64,000 nucleotides of DNA from Rhynochetos jubatus (taxonomy: Eukaryota; Chordata; Aves; Eurypygiformes; Rhynochetidae), in the NCBI GenBank assembly GCA_027574665.1, contig CM050659.1, positions 873,001-937,000 of the forward strand. Direction: 5' to 3'. The notes under the pieces were generated by a model, which was not told the DNA's origin, did no database searches, and saw only the letters and a program-made list of their open reading frames with translations. Position numbers and translations under genes: made by a program. Below, piece after piece: positions 1 through 8,849 of the stretch. Numbering within the stretch: the first letter of the stretch is position 1; each line of letters starts with the position of its first letter.

Positions 1-353
1 CACTGCGTGCCAGAGCAGCCGGATCGCTGTGTTGCTTGCAATCTCCAGTTCCAACAGTGCCACAGTTCCTCGGCAACAGAAAGAGCTAGGAAGGAATTGC
101 TTACGCTGTTTTCTCTCGCTGTGCTCTAGCAGTTCGTTCCCTTTTCGGCAGAGCGCGGGACCGCTTGCAAAGCTTAGAAACAAACCTCTCCCTTTTCCTC
201 CAAAAGGGAAAGAGCTACGAGGGAATTTCTTAGCGAAACCTTGTTTGTTTTGGCAGAGCACTGCATGCCTCTGAAGACAGAGCTCTGTATCCCCGGGAAA
301 GTCGAAAGCCACAGGGTCACCTTCTCTGTGCTAACAGGCTCGGAGAGGCTCGA
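1..353 (+). repeat. Partial satellite unit at left edge
   Basis: This is pos. 120-472 of a unit, cut by the window edge. It carries the TGA form at pos. 392 and G at pos. 427. It shows that the array continues to the left. Confidence 0.95.
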
Positions 354-421
354 ATGCGCGGCTCGTTGAAGCGTCTGCCCGAACACGGCCATCTGAAGCA
401 GCACTGTAATGCGACCAAACA

Positions 422-550
422 GAAAGAGTTAGGAGAGAATTTCTTGTTCCTTCTTGCTGCGCCTTTGCAGAGCACTGCGTGCCAGAGCAGCCGGATCGCT
501 GTGTTGCTTGCAATCTCCAGTTCCAACAGTGCCACAGTTCCTCGGCAACA
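422..550 (+). repeat. Internal subunit A (129 bp) of the reference unit
   Basis: It begins with a 24-bp box, GAAAGAGTTAGG followed by AGAGAATTTCTT. This box matches the boxes opening subunits B and C at 20 and 21 of 24 positions. A second box, GCAGAGCACTGCGTGCC, lies 45 bp after the start. Ungapped over 129 bp, A and C match at about 76 positions (59%, hand count), well above chance. The next subunit starts exactly 129 bp on. I infer that the unit arose by amplification of a 129-bp ancestor. Confidence 0.7.
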
Positions 551-679
551 GAAAGAGCTAGGAAGGAATTGCTTGCGCTGTTTTCTCTCGCTGTGCTCTA
601 GCAGTTCGTTCCCTTTTCGGCAGAGCGCGGGACCGCTTGCAAAGCTTAGAAACAAACCTCTCCCTTTTCCTCCAAAAGG
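551..679 (+). repeat. Internal subunit B (129 bp) of the reference unit
   Basis: It opens with the 24-bp box in the form GAAAGAGCTAGG plus AAGGAATTGCTT. Its second box, GCAGAGCGCGGGACC, is 69 bp from the start rather than 45, and the rest of the subunit is correspondingly shorter (60 rather than 84). B therefore has the same total length as A and C but a shifted inner box. It ends in the pyrimidine/purine hairpin. Confidence 0.6.
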
Positions 680-681
680 GA
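661..681. other. Hairpin at pyrimidine/purine switch (one per unit)
   Basis: Stem TCCCTTTT at 661-668 pairs with AAAAGGGA at 674-681 around the loop CCTCC. It lies in a run of 17 pyrimidines (657-673) followed directly by 13 purines (674-686). The arm ends just inside the start of subunit C. The equivalent in the left fragment is 189-209, and it recurs in every unit. A T in the left arm, giving CTCTCTTTT, weakens it in units such as those at 3658, 6490, 10738 and 51328; the right arm is altered in those at 45664 and 55103. No U-tract or gene context suggests a terminator. Confidence 0.7.
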
Positions 682-748
682 AAGAGCTACGAGGGAATTT
701 CTTAGCGAAACCTTGTTTGTTTTGGCAGAGCACTGCATGCCTCTGAAG

Positions 749-760
749 ACAGAGCTCTGT
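749..760. other. 12-bp perfect palindrome (one per unit)
   Basis: ACAGAGCTCTGT is its own reverse complement and is centred on a SacI site; in the left fragment it is 277-288. Two variant classes break it: ACTGAGCTCTGT (for example the units at 2242, 2714 and 6018) and ACAGAGCTCTGG, which creates GGATCC (for example 6490, 10738, 12626, 15458, 30090 and 60295). A dimeric protein site is possible but not shown. Confidence 0.6.
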
Positions 761-762
761 AT

Positions 763-779
763 CCCCGGGAAAGTCGAAA
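763..779 (-). promoter_or_regulatory. CENP-B-box-like 17-mer (one per unit)
   Basis: The minus strand reads TTTCGACTTTCCCGGGG. The known CENP-B core pattern is NTTCGNNNNANNCGGGN. Here TTCG and CGGG are present at the correct spacing, and only the central A is replaced by T (8 of 9 core positions). In the left fragment it is 291-307. The core appears unchanged in every unit inspected. Two units (at 39529 and 43777) carry a G-to-C change that affects only an unconstrained position. By chance about 0.1 such near-matches would be expected per unit on both strands, so this is suggestive only. Binding is not shown. Confidence 0.35.
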
Positions 780-808
780 TCCACAGGGTCACCTTCTCTG
801 TGCTAACA

Positions 809-893
809 GGCTCGGAGAGGCTCGAATGCGCGGCTCGTTGAAGCGTCTGCCCGAACACGGACATCTGAAGCAGCACTGTAATGCGACCAAACA
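809..893 (+). repeat. Possible decayed, shortened fourth subunit D (85 bp)
   Basis: D starts 129 bp after C and is preceded by AACA, as A and B are. Its opening box is barely recognisable (about 9 of 24 positions ungapped). A decayed second box, GCAGCACTGTAATGC, lies 61 bp on, after which only 24 bp remain before the next A. If D is a relic of B, it has lost about 44 bp. The unit would then be an AB dimer duplicated to AB-CD and trimmed. This is inference; the early part of D could be unrelated sequence. Confidence 0.35.
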
Positions 894-1297
894 GAAAGAG
901 TTAGGAGAGAATTTCTTGTCCCTTCTTGCTGCGCCCTTGCAGAGCACTGCGTGCCAGAGCAGCCGGATCGCTGTGTTGCTTGCAATCTCCAGTTCCAACA
1001 GTGCCACAGTTCCTCGGCAACAGAAAGAGCTAGGAAGGAATTGCTTACGCTGTTTTCTCTCGCTGTGCTCTAGCGGTTCGTTCCCTTTTCGGCAGAGTGC
1101 GGGACCGCTTGCAAAGCTTAGAAACAAACCTCTCCCTTTTCCTCCAAAAGGGAAAGAGCTACGAGGGAATTTCTTAGCGAAACCTTGTTTGTTTTGGCAG
1201 AGCACTGCATGCCTCTTAAGACAGAGCTCTGTATCCCCGGGAAAGTCGAAAGCCACAGGGTCACCTTCTCTGTGCTAACAGGCTCGGAGAGGCTCGA

Positions 1298-4129
1298 ATG
1301 CGCGGCTCGTTGAAGCGTCTGCCCGAACACGGACATCTGAAGCAGCACTGTAATGCGACCAAACAGAAAGAGTTAGGAGAGAATTTCTTGTCCCTTCTTG
1401 CTGCGCCCTTGCAGAGCACTGCGTGCCAGAGCAGCCGGATCGCTGTGTTGCTTGCAATCTCCAGTTCCAACAGTGCCACAGTTCCTCGGCAACAGAAAGA
1501 GCTAGGAAGGAATTGCTTACGCTGTTTTCTCTCGCTGTGCTCTAGCAGTTCGTTCCCTTTTCGGCAGAGCGCGGGACCGCTTGCAAAGCTTAGAAACAAA
1601 GCTCTCCCTTTTCCTCCAAAAGGGAAAGAGCTACGAGGGAATTTCTTAGCGAAACCTTGTTTGTTTTGGCAGAGCACTGCATGCCTCTTAAGACAGAGCT
1701 CTGTATCCCCGGGAAAGTCGAAATCCACAGGGTCACCTTCTCTGTGCTAACAGGCTCGGAGAGGCTCGAATGCGCGGCTCGTTGAAGCGTCTGCCCGAAC
1801 ACGGACATCTGAAGCAGCACTGTAATGCGACCAAACAGAAAGAGTTAGGAGAGAATTTCTTGTCCCTTCTTACTGCGCCTTTGCAGGGCACTGCGTGCCA
1901 GAGCAGCCGGATCGCTGTGTTGCTTGCAATCTCCAGTTCCAACAGTGCCACAGTTCCTCGGCAACAGAAAGAGCTAGGAAGAAATTGCTTGCGCTGTTTT
2001 CTCTCGCTGTGCTCTAGCAGTTCGTTCCCTTTTCGGCAGAGCGCGGGACCGCTTGCAAAGCTTAGAAACAAACCTCTCCCTTTTCCTCCAAAAGGGAAAG
2101 AGCTACGAGGGAATTTCTTAGCGAAACCTTGTTTGTTTTGGCAGAGCACTGCATGCCTCTTAAGACAGAGCTCTGTATCCCCGGGAAAGTCGAAATCCAC
2201 AGGGTCACCTTCTCTGTGCTAACAGGCTCGGAGAGGCTCGAATGCGCGGCTCGTTGAAGCGTCTGCCCGAACACGGACATCTGAAGCAGCACTGTAATGC
2301 GACCAAACAGAAAGAGTTAGGAGAGAATTTCTTGTCCCTTCTTGCTGCGCCCTTGCAGAGCACTGCGTGCCAGAGCAGCCGGATCGCTGTGTTGCTTGCA
2401 ATCTCCAGTTCCAACAGTGCCACAGTTCCTCGGCAACAGAAAGAGCTAGGAAGGAATTGCTTACGCTGTTTTCTCTCGCTGTGCTCTAGCAGTTCGTTCC
2501 CTTTTCGGCAGAGCGCGGGACCGCTTGCAAAGCTTAGAAACAAAGCTCTCCCTTTTCCTCCAAAAGGGAAAGAGCTACGAGGGAATTTCTTAGCGAAACC
2601 TTGTTTGTTTTGGCAGAGCACTGCATGCTTCTTAAGACTGAGCTCTGTATCCCCGGGAAAGTCGAAAGCCACAGGGTCACCTTCTCTGTGCTAACAGGCT
2701 CGGAGAGGCTCGAATGCGCGGCTCGTTGAAGCGTCTGCCCGAACACGGACATCTGAAGCAGCACTGTAATGCGACCAAACAGAAAGAGTTAGGAGAGAAT
2801 TTCTTGTCCCTTCTTGCTGCGCCCTTGCAGAGCACTGCGTGCCAGAGCAGCCGGATCGCTGTGTTGCTTGCAATCTCCAGTTCCAACAGTGCCACAGTTC
2901 CTCGGCAACAGAAAGAGCTAGGAAGGAATTGCTTACGCTGTTTTCTCTCGCTGTGCTCTAGCAGTTCGTTCCCTTTTCGGCAGAGCGCGGGACCGCTTGC
3001 AAAGCTTAGAAACAAACCTCTCCCTTTTCCTCCAAAAGGGAAAGAGCTACGAGGGAATTTCTTAGCGAAACCTTGTTTGTTTTGGCAGAGCACTGCATGC
3101 TTCTTAAGACTGAGCTCTGTATCCCCGGGAAAGTCGAAAGCCACAGGGTCACCTTCTCTGTGCTAACAGGCTCGGAGAGGCTCGAATGCGCGGCTCGTTG
3201 AAGCGTCTGCCCGAACACGGACATCTGAAGCAGCACTGTAATGCGACCAAACAGAAAGAGTTAGGAGAGAATTTCTTGTCCCTTCTTGCTGCGCCCTTGC
3301 AGAGCACTGCGTGCCAGAGCAGCCGGATCGCTGTGTTGCTTGCAATCTCCAGTTCCAACAGTGCCACAGTTCCTCGGCAACAGAAAGAGCTAGGAAGGAA
3401 TTGCTTACGCTGTTTTCTCTCGCTGTGCTCTAGCAGTTGGTTCCCTTTTCGGCAGAGCGCGGGACCGCTTGCAAAGCTTAGAAACAAACCTCTCCCTTTT
3501 CCTCCAAAAGGGAAAGAGCTACGAGGGAATTTCTTAGCGAAACCTTGTTTGTTTTGGCAGAGCACTGCATGCCTCTGAAGACAGAGCTCTGTATCCCCGG
3601 GAAAGTCGAAATCCACAGGGTCACCTTCTCTGTGCTAACAGGCTCGGAGAGGCTCGAATGCGCGGCTCGTTGAAGCGTCTGCCCGAACACGGCCATCTGA
3701 AGCAGCACTGTAATGCGACCAAACAGAAAGAGTTAGGAGAGAATTTCTTGTCCCTTCTTGCTGCGCCTTTGCAGAGCACTGCGTGCCAGAGCAGCCGGAT
3801 CGCTGTGTTGCTTGCAATCTCCAGTTCCAACAGTGCCACAGTTCCTCGGCAACAGAAAGAGCTAGGAAGGAATTGCTTACGCTGTTTTCTCTCGCTGTGC
3901 TCTAGCAGTTCGTTCCCTTTTCGGCAGAGCGCGGGACCGCTTGCAAAGCTTAGAAACAAACCTCTCTCTTTTCCTCCAAAAGGGAAAGAGCTACGAGGGA
4001 ATTTCTTAGCGAAACCTTGTTTGTTTTGGCAGAGCACTGCATGCCTCTTAAGACAGAGCTCTGTATCCCCGGGAAAGTCGAAATCCACAGGGTCACCTTC
4101 TCTGTGCTAACAGGCTCGGAGAGGCTGGA
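1298..4129 (+). repeat. Six-unit block a, left copy (M3-M8)
   Basis: The order of haplotypes is: G at pos. 304; the rare TTACTGCGCC/CAGGGCACTG unit; two units with CTTCTTAAGACTG; a unit with AGTTGGTTCCC and TGA at pos. 392; and a unit with C at pos. 36 plus CTCTCTTTTCC. The same order recurs at 48968-51799, 47,670 bp away (101 units minus two single-base deletions). I see only two differences between the copies: pos. 304 in the third unit and pos. 427 in the fourth. Confidence 0.85.
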
Positions 4130-4531
4130 ATGCGCGGCTCGTTGAAGCGTCTGCCCGAACACGGACATCTGAAGCAGCACTGTAATGCGACCAAACAGAA
4201 AGAGTTAGGAGAGAATTTCTTGTCCCTTCTTGCTGCGCCCTTGCAGAGCACTGCGTGCCAGAGCAGCCGGATCGCTGTGTTGCTTGCAATCTCCAGTTCC
4301 AACAGTGCCACAGTTCCTCGGCAACAGAAAGAGCTAGGAAGGAATTGCTTACGCTGTTTTCTCTCGCTGTGCTCTAGCAGTTCGTTCCCTTTTCGGCAGA
4401 GCGCGGGACCGCTTGCAAAGCTTAGAAACAAAGCTCTCCCTTTTCCTCCAAAAGGGAAAGAGCTACGAGGGAATTTCTTAGCGAAACCTTGTTTGTTTTG
4501 GCAGAGCACTGCATGCCTCTTAAGACAGAGC
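3105..4531 (+). repeat. Block h, left copy (3' part of M6 to M9)
   Basis: CTTCTTAAGACTG with G at pos. 427, then the AGTTGG/TGA unit, then GGCCATC with CTCTCTTTT, then the pos. 470 G and pos. 304 G unit. The same run closes the window from about 62,574 (offset 59,469 bp, 126 units minus three deletions). It overlaps block a, so this segment of the left end is present three times in the window. Confidence 0.8.
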
Positions 4532-5073
4532 TCTGTATCCCCGGGAAAGTCGAAATCCACAGGGTCACCTTCTCTGTGCTAACAGGCTCGGAGAGGCTCG
4601 AATGCGCGGCTCGTTGAAGCGTCTGCCCGAACACGGACATCTGAAGCAGCACTGTAATGCGACCAAACAGAAAGAGTTAGGAGAGAATTTCTTGTCCCTT
4701 CTTACTGCGCCTTTGCAGGGCACTGCGTGCCAGAGCAGCCGGATCGCTGTGTTGCTTGCAATCTCCAGTTCCAACAGTGCCACAGTTCCTCGGCAACAGA
4801 AAGAGCTAGGAAGAAATTGCTTGCGCTGTTTTCTCTCGCTGTGCTCTAGCAGTTCGTTCCCTTTTCGGCAGAGCGCGGGACCGCTTGCAAAGCTTAGAAA
4901 CAAACCTCTCCCTTTTCCTCCAAAAGGGAAAGAGCTACGAGGGAATTTCTTAGCGAAACCTTGTTTGTTTTGGCAGAGCACTGCATGCCTCTTAAGACAG
5001 AGCTCTGTATCCCCGGGAAAGTCGAAATCCACAGGGTCACCTTCTCTGTGCTAACAGGCTCGGAGAGGCTCGA

Positions 5074-8000
5074 ATGCGCGGCTCGTTGAAGCGTCTGCCC
5101 GAACACGGACATCTGAAGCAGCACTGTAATGCGACCAAACAGAAAGAGTTAGGAGAGAATTTCTTGTCCCTTCTTGCTGCGCCCTTGCAGAGCACTGCGT
5201 GCCAGAGCAGCCGGATCGCTGTGTTGCTTGCAATCTCCAGTTCCAACAGTGCCACAGTTCCTCGGCAACAGAAAGAGCTAGGAAGGAATTGCTTACGCTG
5301 TTTTCTCTCGCTGTGCTCTAGCAGTTCGTTCCCTTTTCGGCAGAGCGCAGGACCGCTTGCAAAGCTTAGAAACAAAGCTCTCCCTTTTCCTCCAAAAGGG
5401 AAAGAGCTACGAGGGAATTTCTTAGCGAAACCTTGTTTGTTTTGGCAGAGCACTGCATGCCTCTTAAGACAGAGCTCTGTATCCCCGGGAAAGTCGAAAT
5501 CCACAGGGTCACCTTCTCTGTGCTAACAGGCTCGGAGAGGCTCGAATGCGCGGCTCATTGAAGCGTCTGCCCGAACACGGACATCTGAAGCGGCACTGTA
5601 ATGCGACCAAACAGAAAGAGTTAGGAGAGAATTTCTTGTCCCTTCTTGCTGCGCCCTTGCAGAGCACTGCGTGCCAGAGCAGCCGGATCGCTGTGTTGCT
5701 TGCAATCTCCAGTTCCAACAGTGCCACAGTTCCTCGGCAACAGAAAGAGCTAGGAAGGAATTGCTTACGCTGTTTTCTCTCGCTGTGCTCTAGCAGTTCG
5801 TTCCCTTTTCGGCAGAGCGCGGGACCGCTTGCAAAGCTTAGAAACAAACCTCTCCCTTTTCCTCCAAAAGGGAAAGAGCTACGAGGGAATTTCTTAGCGA
5901 AACCTTGTTTGTTTTGGCAGAGCACTGCATGCCTCTGAAGACAGAGCTCTGTATCCCCGGGAAAGTCGAAATCCACAGGGTCACCTTCTCTGTGCTAACA
6001 GGCTCGGAGAGGCTCGAATGCGCGGCTCGTTGAAGCGTCTGCCCGAACACGGACATCTGAAGCAGCACTGTAATGCGACCAAACAGAAAGAGTTAGGAGA
6101 GAATTTCTTGTCCCTTCTTGCTGCGCCCTTGCAGAGCACTGCGTGCCAGAGCAGCCGGATCGCTGTGTTGCTTGCAATCTCCAGTTCCAACAGTGCCACA
6201 GTTCCTCGGCAACAGAAAGAGCTAGGAAGGAATTGCTTACGCTGTTTTCTCTCGCTGTGCTCTAGCAGTTCGTTCCCTTTTCGGCAGAGCGCGGGACCGC
6301 TTGCAAAGCTTAGAAACAAACCTCTCCCTTTTCCTCCAAAAGGGAAAGAGCTACGAGGGAATTTCTTAGCGAAACCTTGTTTGTTTTGGCAGAGCACTGC
6401 ATGCTTCTTAAGACTGAGCTCTGTATCCCCGGGAAAGTCGAAAGCCACAGGGTCACCTTCTCTGTGCTAACAGGCTCGGAGAGGCTCGAATGCGCGGCTC
6501 GTTGAAGCGTCTGCCCGAACACGGACATCTGAAGCAGCACTGTAATGCGACCAAACAGAAAGAGTTAGGAGAGAATTTCTTGTCCCTTCTTGCTGCGCCC
6601 TTGCAGAGCACTGCGTGCCAGAGCAGCCGGATCGCTGTGTTGCTTGCAATCTCCAGTTCCAACAGTGCCACAGTTCCTCGGCAACAGAAAGAGCTAGGAA
6701 GGAATTGCTTACGCTGTTTTCTCTCGCTGTGCTCTAGCAGTTCGTTCCCTTTTCGGCAGAGCGCGGGACCGCTTGCAAAGCTTAGAAACAAAGCTCTCTC
6801 TTTTCCTCCAAAAGGGAAAGAGCTACGAGGGAATTTCTTAGCGAAACCTTGTTTGTTTTGGCAGAGCACTGCATGCCTCTTAAGACAGAGCTCTGGATCC
6901 CCGGGAAAGTCGAAATCCACAGGGTCACCTTCTCTGTGCTAACAGGCTCGGAGAGGCTGGAATGCGCGGCTCGTTGAAGCGTCTGCCCGAACACGGACAT
7001 CTGAAGCAGCACTGTAATGCGACCAAACAGAAAGAGTTAGGAGAGAATTTCTTGTCCCTTCTTGCTGCGCCCTTGCAGAGCACTGCGTGCCAGAGCAGCC
7101 GGATCGCTGTGTTGCTTGCAATCTCCAGTTCCAACAGTGCCACAGTTCCTCGGCAACAGAAAGAGCTAGGAAGGAATTGCTTACGCTGTTTTCTCTCGCT
7201 GTGCTCTAGCAGTTCGTTCCCTTTTCGGCAGAGCGCGGGACCGCTTGCAAAGCTTAGAAACAAAGCTCTCCCTTTTCCTCCAAAAGGGAAAGAGCTACGA
7301 GGGAATTTCTTAGCGAAACCTTGTTTGTTTTGGCAGAGCACTGCATGCCTCTGAAGACAGAGCTCTGTATCCCCGGGAAAGTCGAAATCCACAGGGTCAC
7401 CTTCTCTGTGCTAACAGGCTCGGAGAGGCTCGAATGCGCGGCTCGTTGAAGCGTCTGCCCGAACACGGACATCTGAAGCAGCACTGTAATGCGACCAAAC
7501 AGAAAGAGTTAGGAGAGAATTTCTTGTCCCTTCTTGCTGCGCCCTTGCAGAGCACTGCGTGCCAGAGCAGCCGGATCGCTGTGTTGCTTGCAATCTCCAG
7601 TTCCAACAGTGCCACAGTTCCTCGGCAACAGAAAGAGCTAGGAAGGAATTGCTTACGCTGTTTTCTCTCGCTGTGCTCTAGCAGTTCGTTCCCTTTTCGG
7701 CAGAGCGCAGGACCGCTTGCAAAGCTTAGAAACAAAGCTCTCCCTTTTCCTCCAAAAGGGAAAGAGCTACGAGGGAATTTCTTAGCGAAACCTTGTTTGT
7801 TTTGGCAGAGCACTGCATGCTTCTTAAGACTGAGCTCTGTATCCCCGGGAAAGTCGAAATCCACAGGGTCACCTTCTCTGTGCTAACAGGCTCGGAGAGG
7901 CTCGAATGCGCGGCTCGTTGAAGCGTCTGCCCGAACACGGACATCTGAAGCAGCACTGTAATGCGACCAAACAGAAAGAGTTAGGAGAGAATTTCTTGTC

Positions 8001-8849
8001 CCTTCTTGCTGCGCCCTTGCAGAGCACTGCGTGCCAGAGCAGCCGGATCGCTGTGTTGCTTGCAATCTCCAGTTCCAACAGTGCCACAGTTCCTCGGCAA
8101 CAGAAAGAGCTAGGAAGGAATTGCTTACGCTGTTTTCTCTCGCTGTGCTCTAGCAGTTCGTTCCCTTTTCGGCAGAGCGCGGGACCGCTTGCAAAGCTTA
8201 GAAACAAAGCTCTCCCTTTTCCTCCAAAAGGGAAAGAGCTACGAGGGAATTTCTTAGCGAAACCTTGTTTGTTTTGGCAGAGCACTGCATGCCTCTGAAG
8301 ACAGAGCTCTGTATCCCCGGGAAAGTCGAAATCCACAGGGTCACCTTCTCTGTGCTAACAGGCTCGGAGAGGCTCGAATGCGCGGCTCGTTGAAGCGTCT
8401 GCCCGAACACGGACATCTGAAGCAGCACTGTAATGCGACCAAACAGAAAGAGTTAGGAGAGAATTTCTTGTCCCTTCTTGCTGCGCCCTTGCAGAGCACT
8501 GCGTGCCAGAGCAGCCGGATCGCTGTGTTGCTTGCAATCTCCAGTTCCAACAGTGCCACAGTTCCTCGGCAACAGAAAGAGCTAGGAAGGAATTGCTTAC
8601 GCTGTTTTCTCTCGCTGTGCTCTAGCAGTTCGTTCCCTTTTCGGCAGAGCGCGGGACCGCTTGCAAAGCTTAGAAACAAACCTCTCCCTTTTCCTCCAAA
8701 AGGGAAAGAGCTACGAGGGAATTTCTTAGCGAAACCTTGTTTGTTTTGGCAGAGCACTGCATGCTTCTTAAGACAGAGCTCTGTATCCCCGGGAAAGTCG
8801 AAAGCCACAGGGTCACCTTCTCTGTGCTAACAGGCTCGGAGAGGCTCGA
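5074..8849 (+). repeat. Eight-unit block b, short form (M11-M18)
   Basis: Diagnostic series: GCGCAGG with G at pos. 304; a unit with GCTCATTG and AAGCGGCAC; CTTCTTAAGACTG; a unit with CTCTCTTTT and CTGGATCC; a TGA unit preceded by G at pos. 470; a GCGCAGG unit with CTTCTTAAGACTG and T at pos. 427; a TGA unit; and CTTCTTAAGACAG with G at pos. 427. The same series is found at 9322-14985 with four extra units inserted. Similarity continues a little to the left, into the 3' part of the unit at 4602. Confidence 0.85.

Larger units (their letters stand above)
680..808 (+). repeat. Internal subunit C (129 bp) of the reference unit
   Basis: It opens with the 24-bp box GAAAGAGCTACG plus AGGGAATTTCTT and has GCAGAGCACTGCATGCC 45 bp on, the same inner spacing as A. 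A and C share 16 of 17 bases in that second box. C contains the 12-bp palindrome and the CENP-B-box-like motif, neither of which is present in A. Confidence 0.65.
354..825 (+). repeat. Reference satellite unit (M1)
   Basis: First complete unit, with phase set at an ATG followed by CGCGGC. The common variable positions among units are: pos. 36 (A/C/T), 53 (G/C), 111 (C/T), 143 (T/C), 222 (A/G), 304 (C/G), 353 (C/G), 388 (C/T), 392 (G/T), 427 (T/G/A) and 470 (C/G). These positions define the haplotypes used in the other entries. M1 is marked by C at pos. 36 and a rare T giving TTGTTCC near pos. 93. The unit contains 25 CpG dinucleotides. Because 472 is not a multiple of 3, no reading frame can run through successive units in register. 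Confidence 0.95.
354..2241 (+). repeat. Four-unit block g, left copy (M1-M4)
   Basis: Series: GGCCATC with TTGTTCC; a unit with TAGCGGTTCG and GAGTGCGGG and G at pos. 427; a G-at-304 unit; and the rare TTACTGCGCC/CAGGGCACTG/AAGAAATTG unit. It is matched by 58879-60766, 58,525 bp away (124 units minus three deletions). I see two differences: CACTGTGTGCC in the right copy of the first unit and CTGGATCC in the right copy of the last. Confidence 0.85.

Noticed and set aside
661..681. Rho-independent terminator
   Set aside because: The hairpin stem is AT/GC mixed, is followed by purines rather than a U-tract, and no transcription unit precedes it.
317..784. Repeated 155-codon minus-strand open frame as a protein gene family
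   Set aside because: It opens at GTG, not ATG, and I see no internal methionine in the frame, so it has no eukaryotic start. Most common variants change the amino acid, no domain is recognisable, and it nearly fills the repeat simply because stops happen to be absent.
724..790. tRNA gene or tRNA-derived SINE ancestry (TTGGCAGAGCACTG, then CTCTTAA, then CCCGGG and TCGAA)
   Set aside because: The order resembles a tRNA D-arm, anticodon loop and T-arm, but the stem around CTCTTAA does not pair, there is no acceptor stem, and the B-box match is poor. GCAGAGC recurs in the other subunits as part of the internal repeat.
354..806. Repeated plus-strand 130/150-codon open frame as a gene family
   Set aside because: The start is destroyed in some units (CGAAGGCGC), the stop shifts by 20 codons with one common variant, codon position three shows no excess of changes, and no promoter, signal or domain is visible.
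354..825. 5S rRNA, U snRNA or spliced-leader tandem array
   Set aside because: A unit of about 0.5 kb would fit such arrays, but the 5S internal control elements, U2/U6 signature stretches and known spliced-leader exons are absent.
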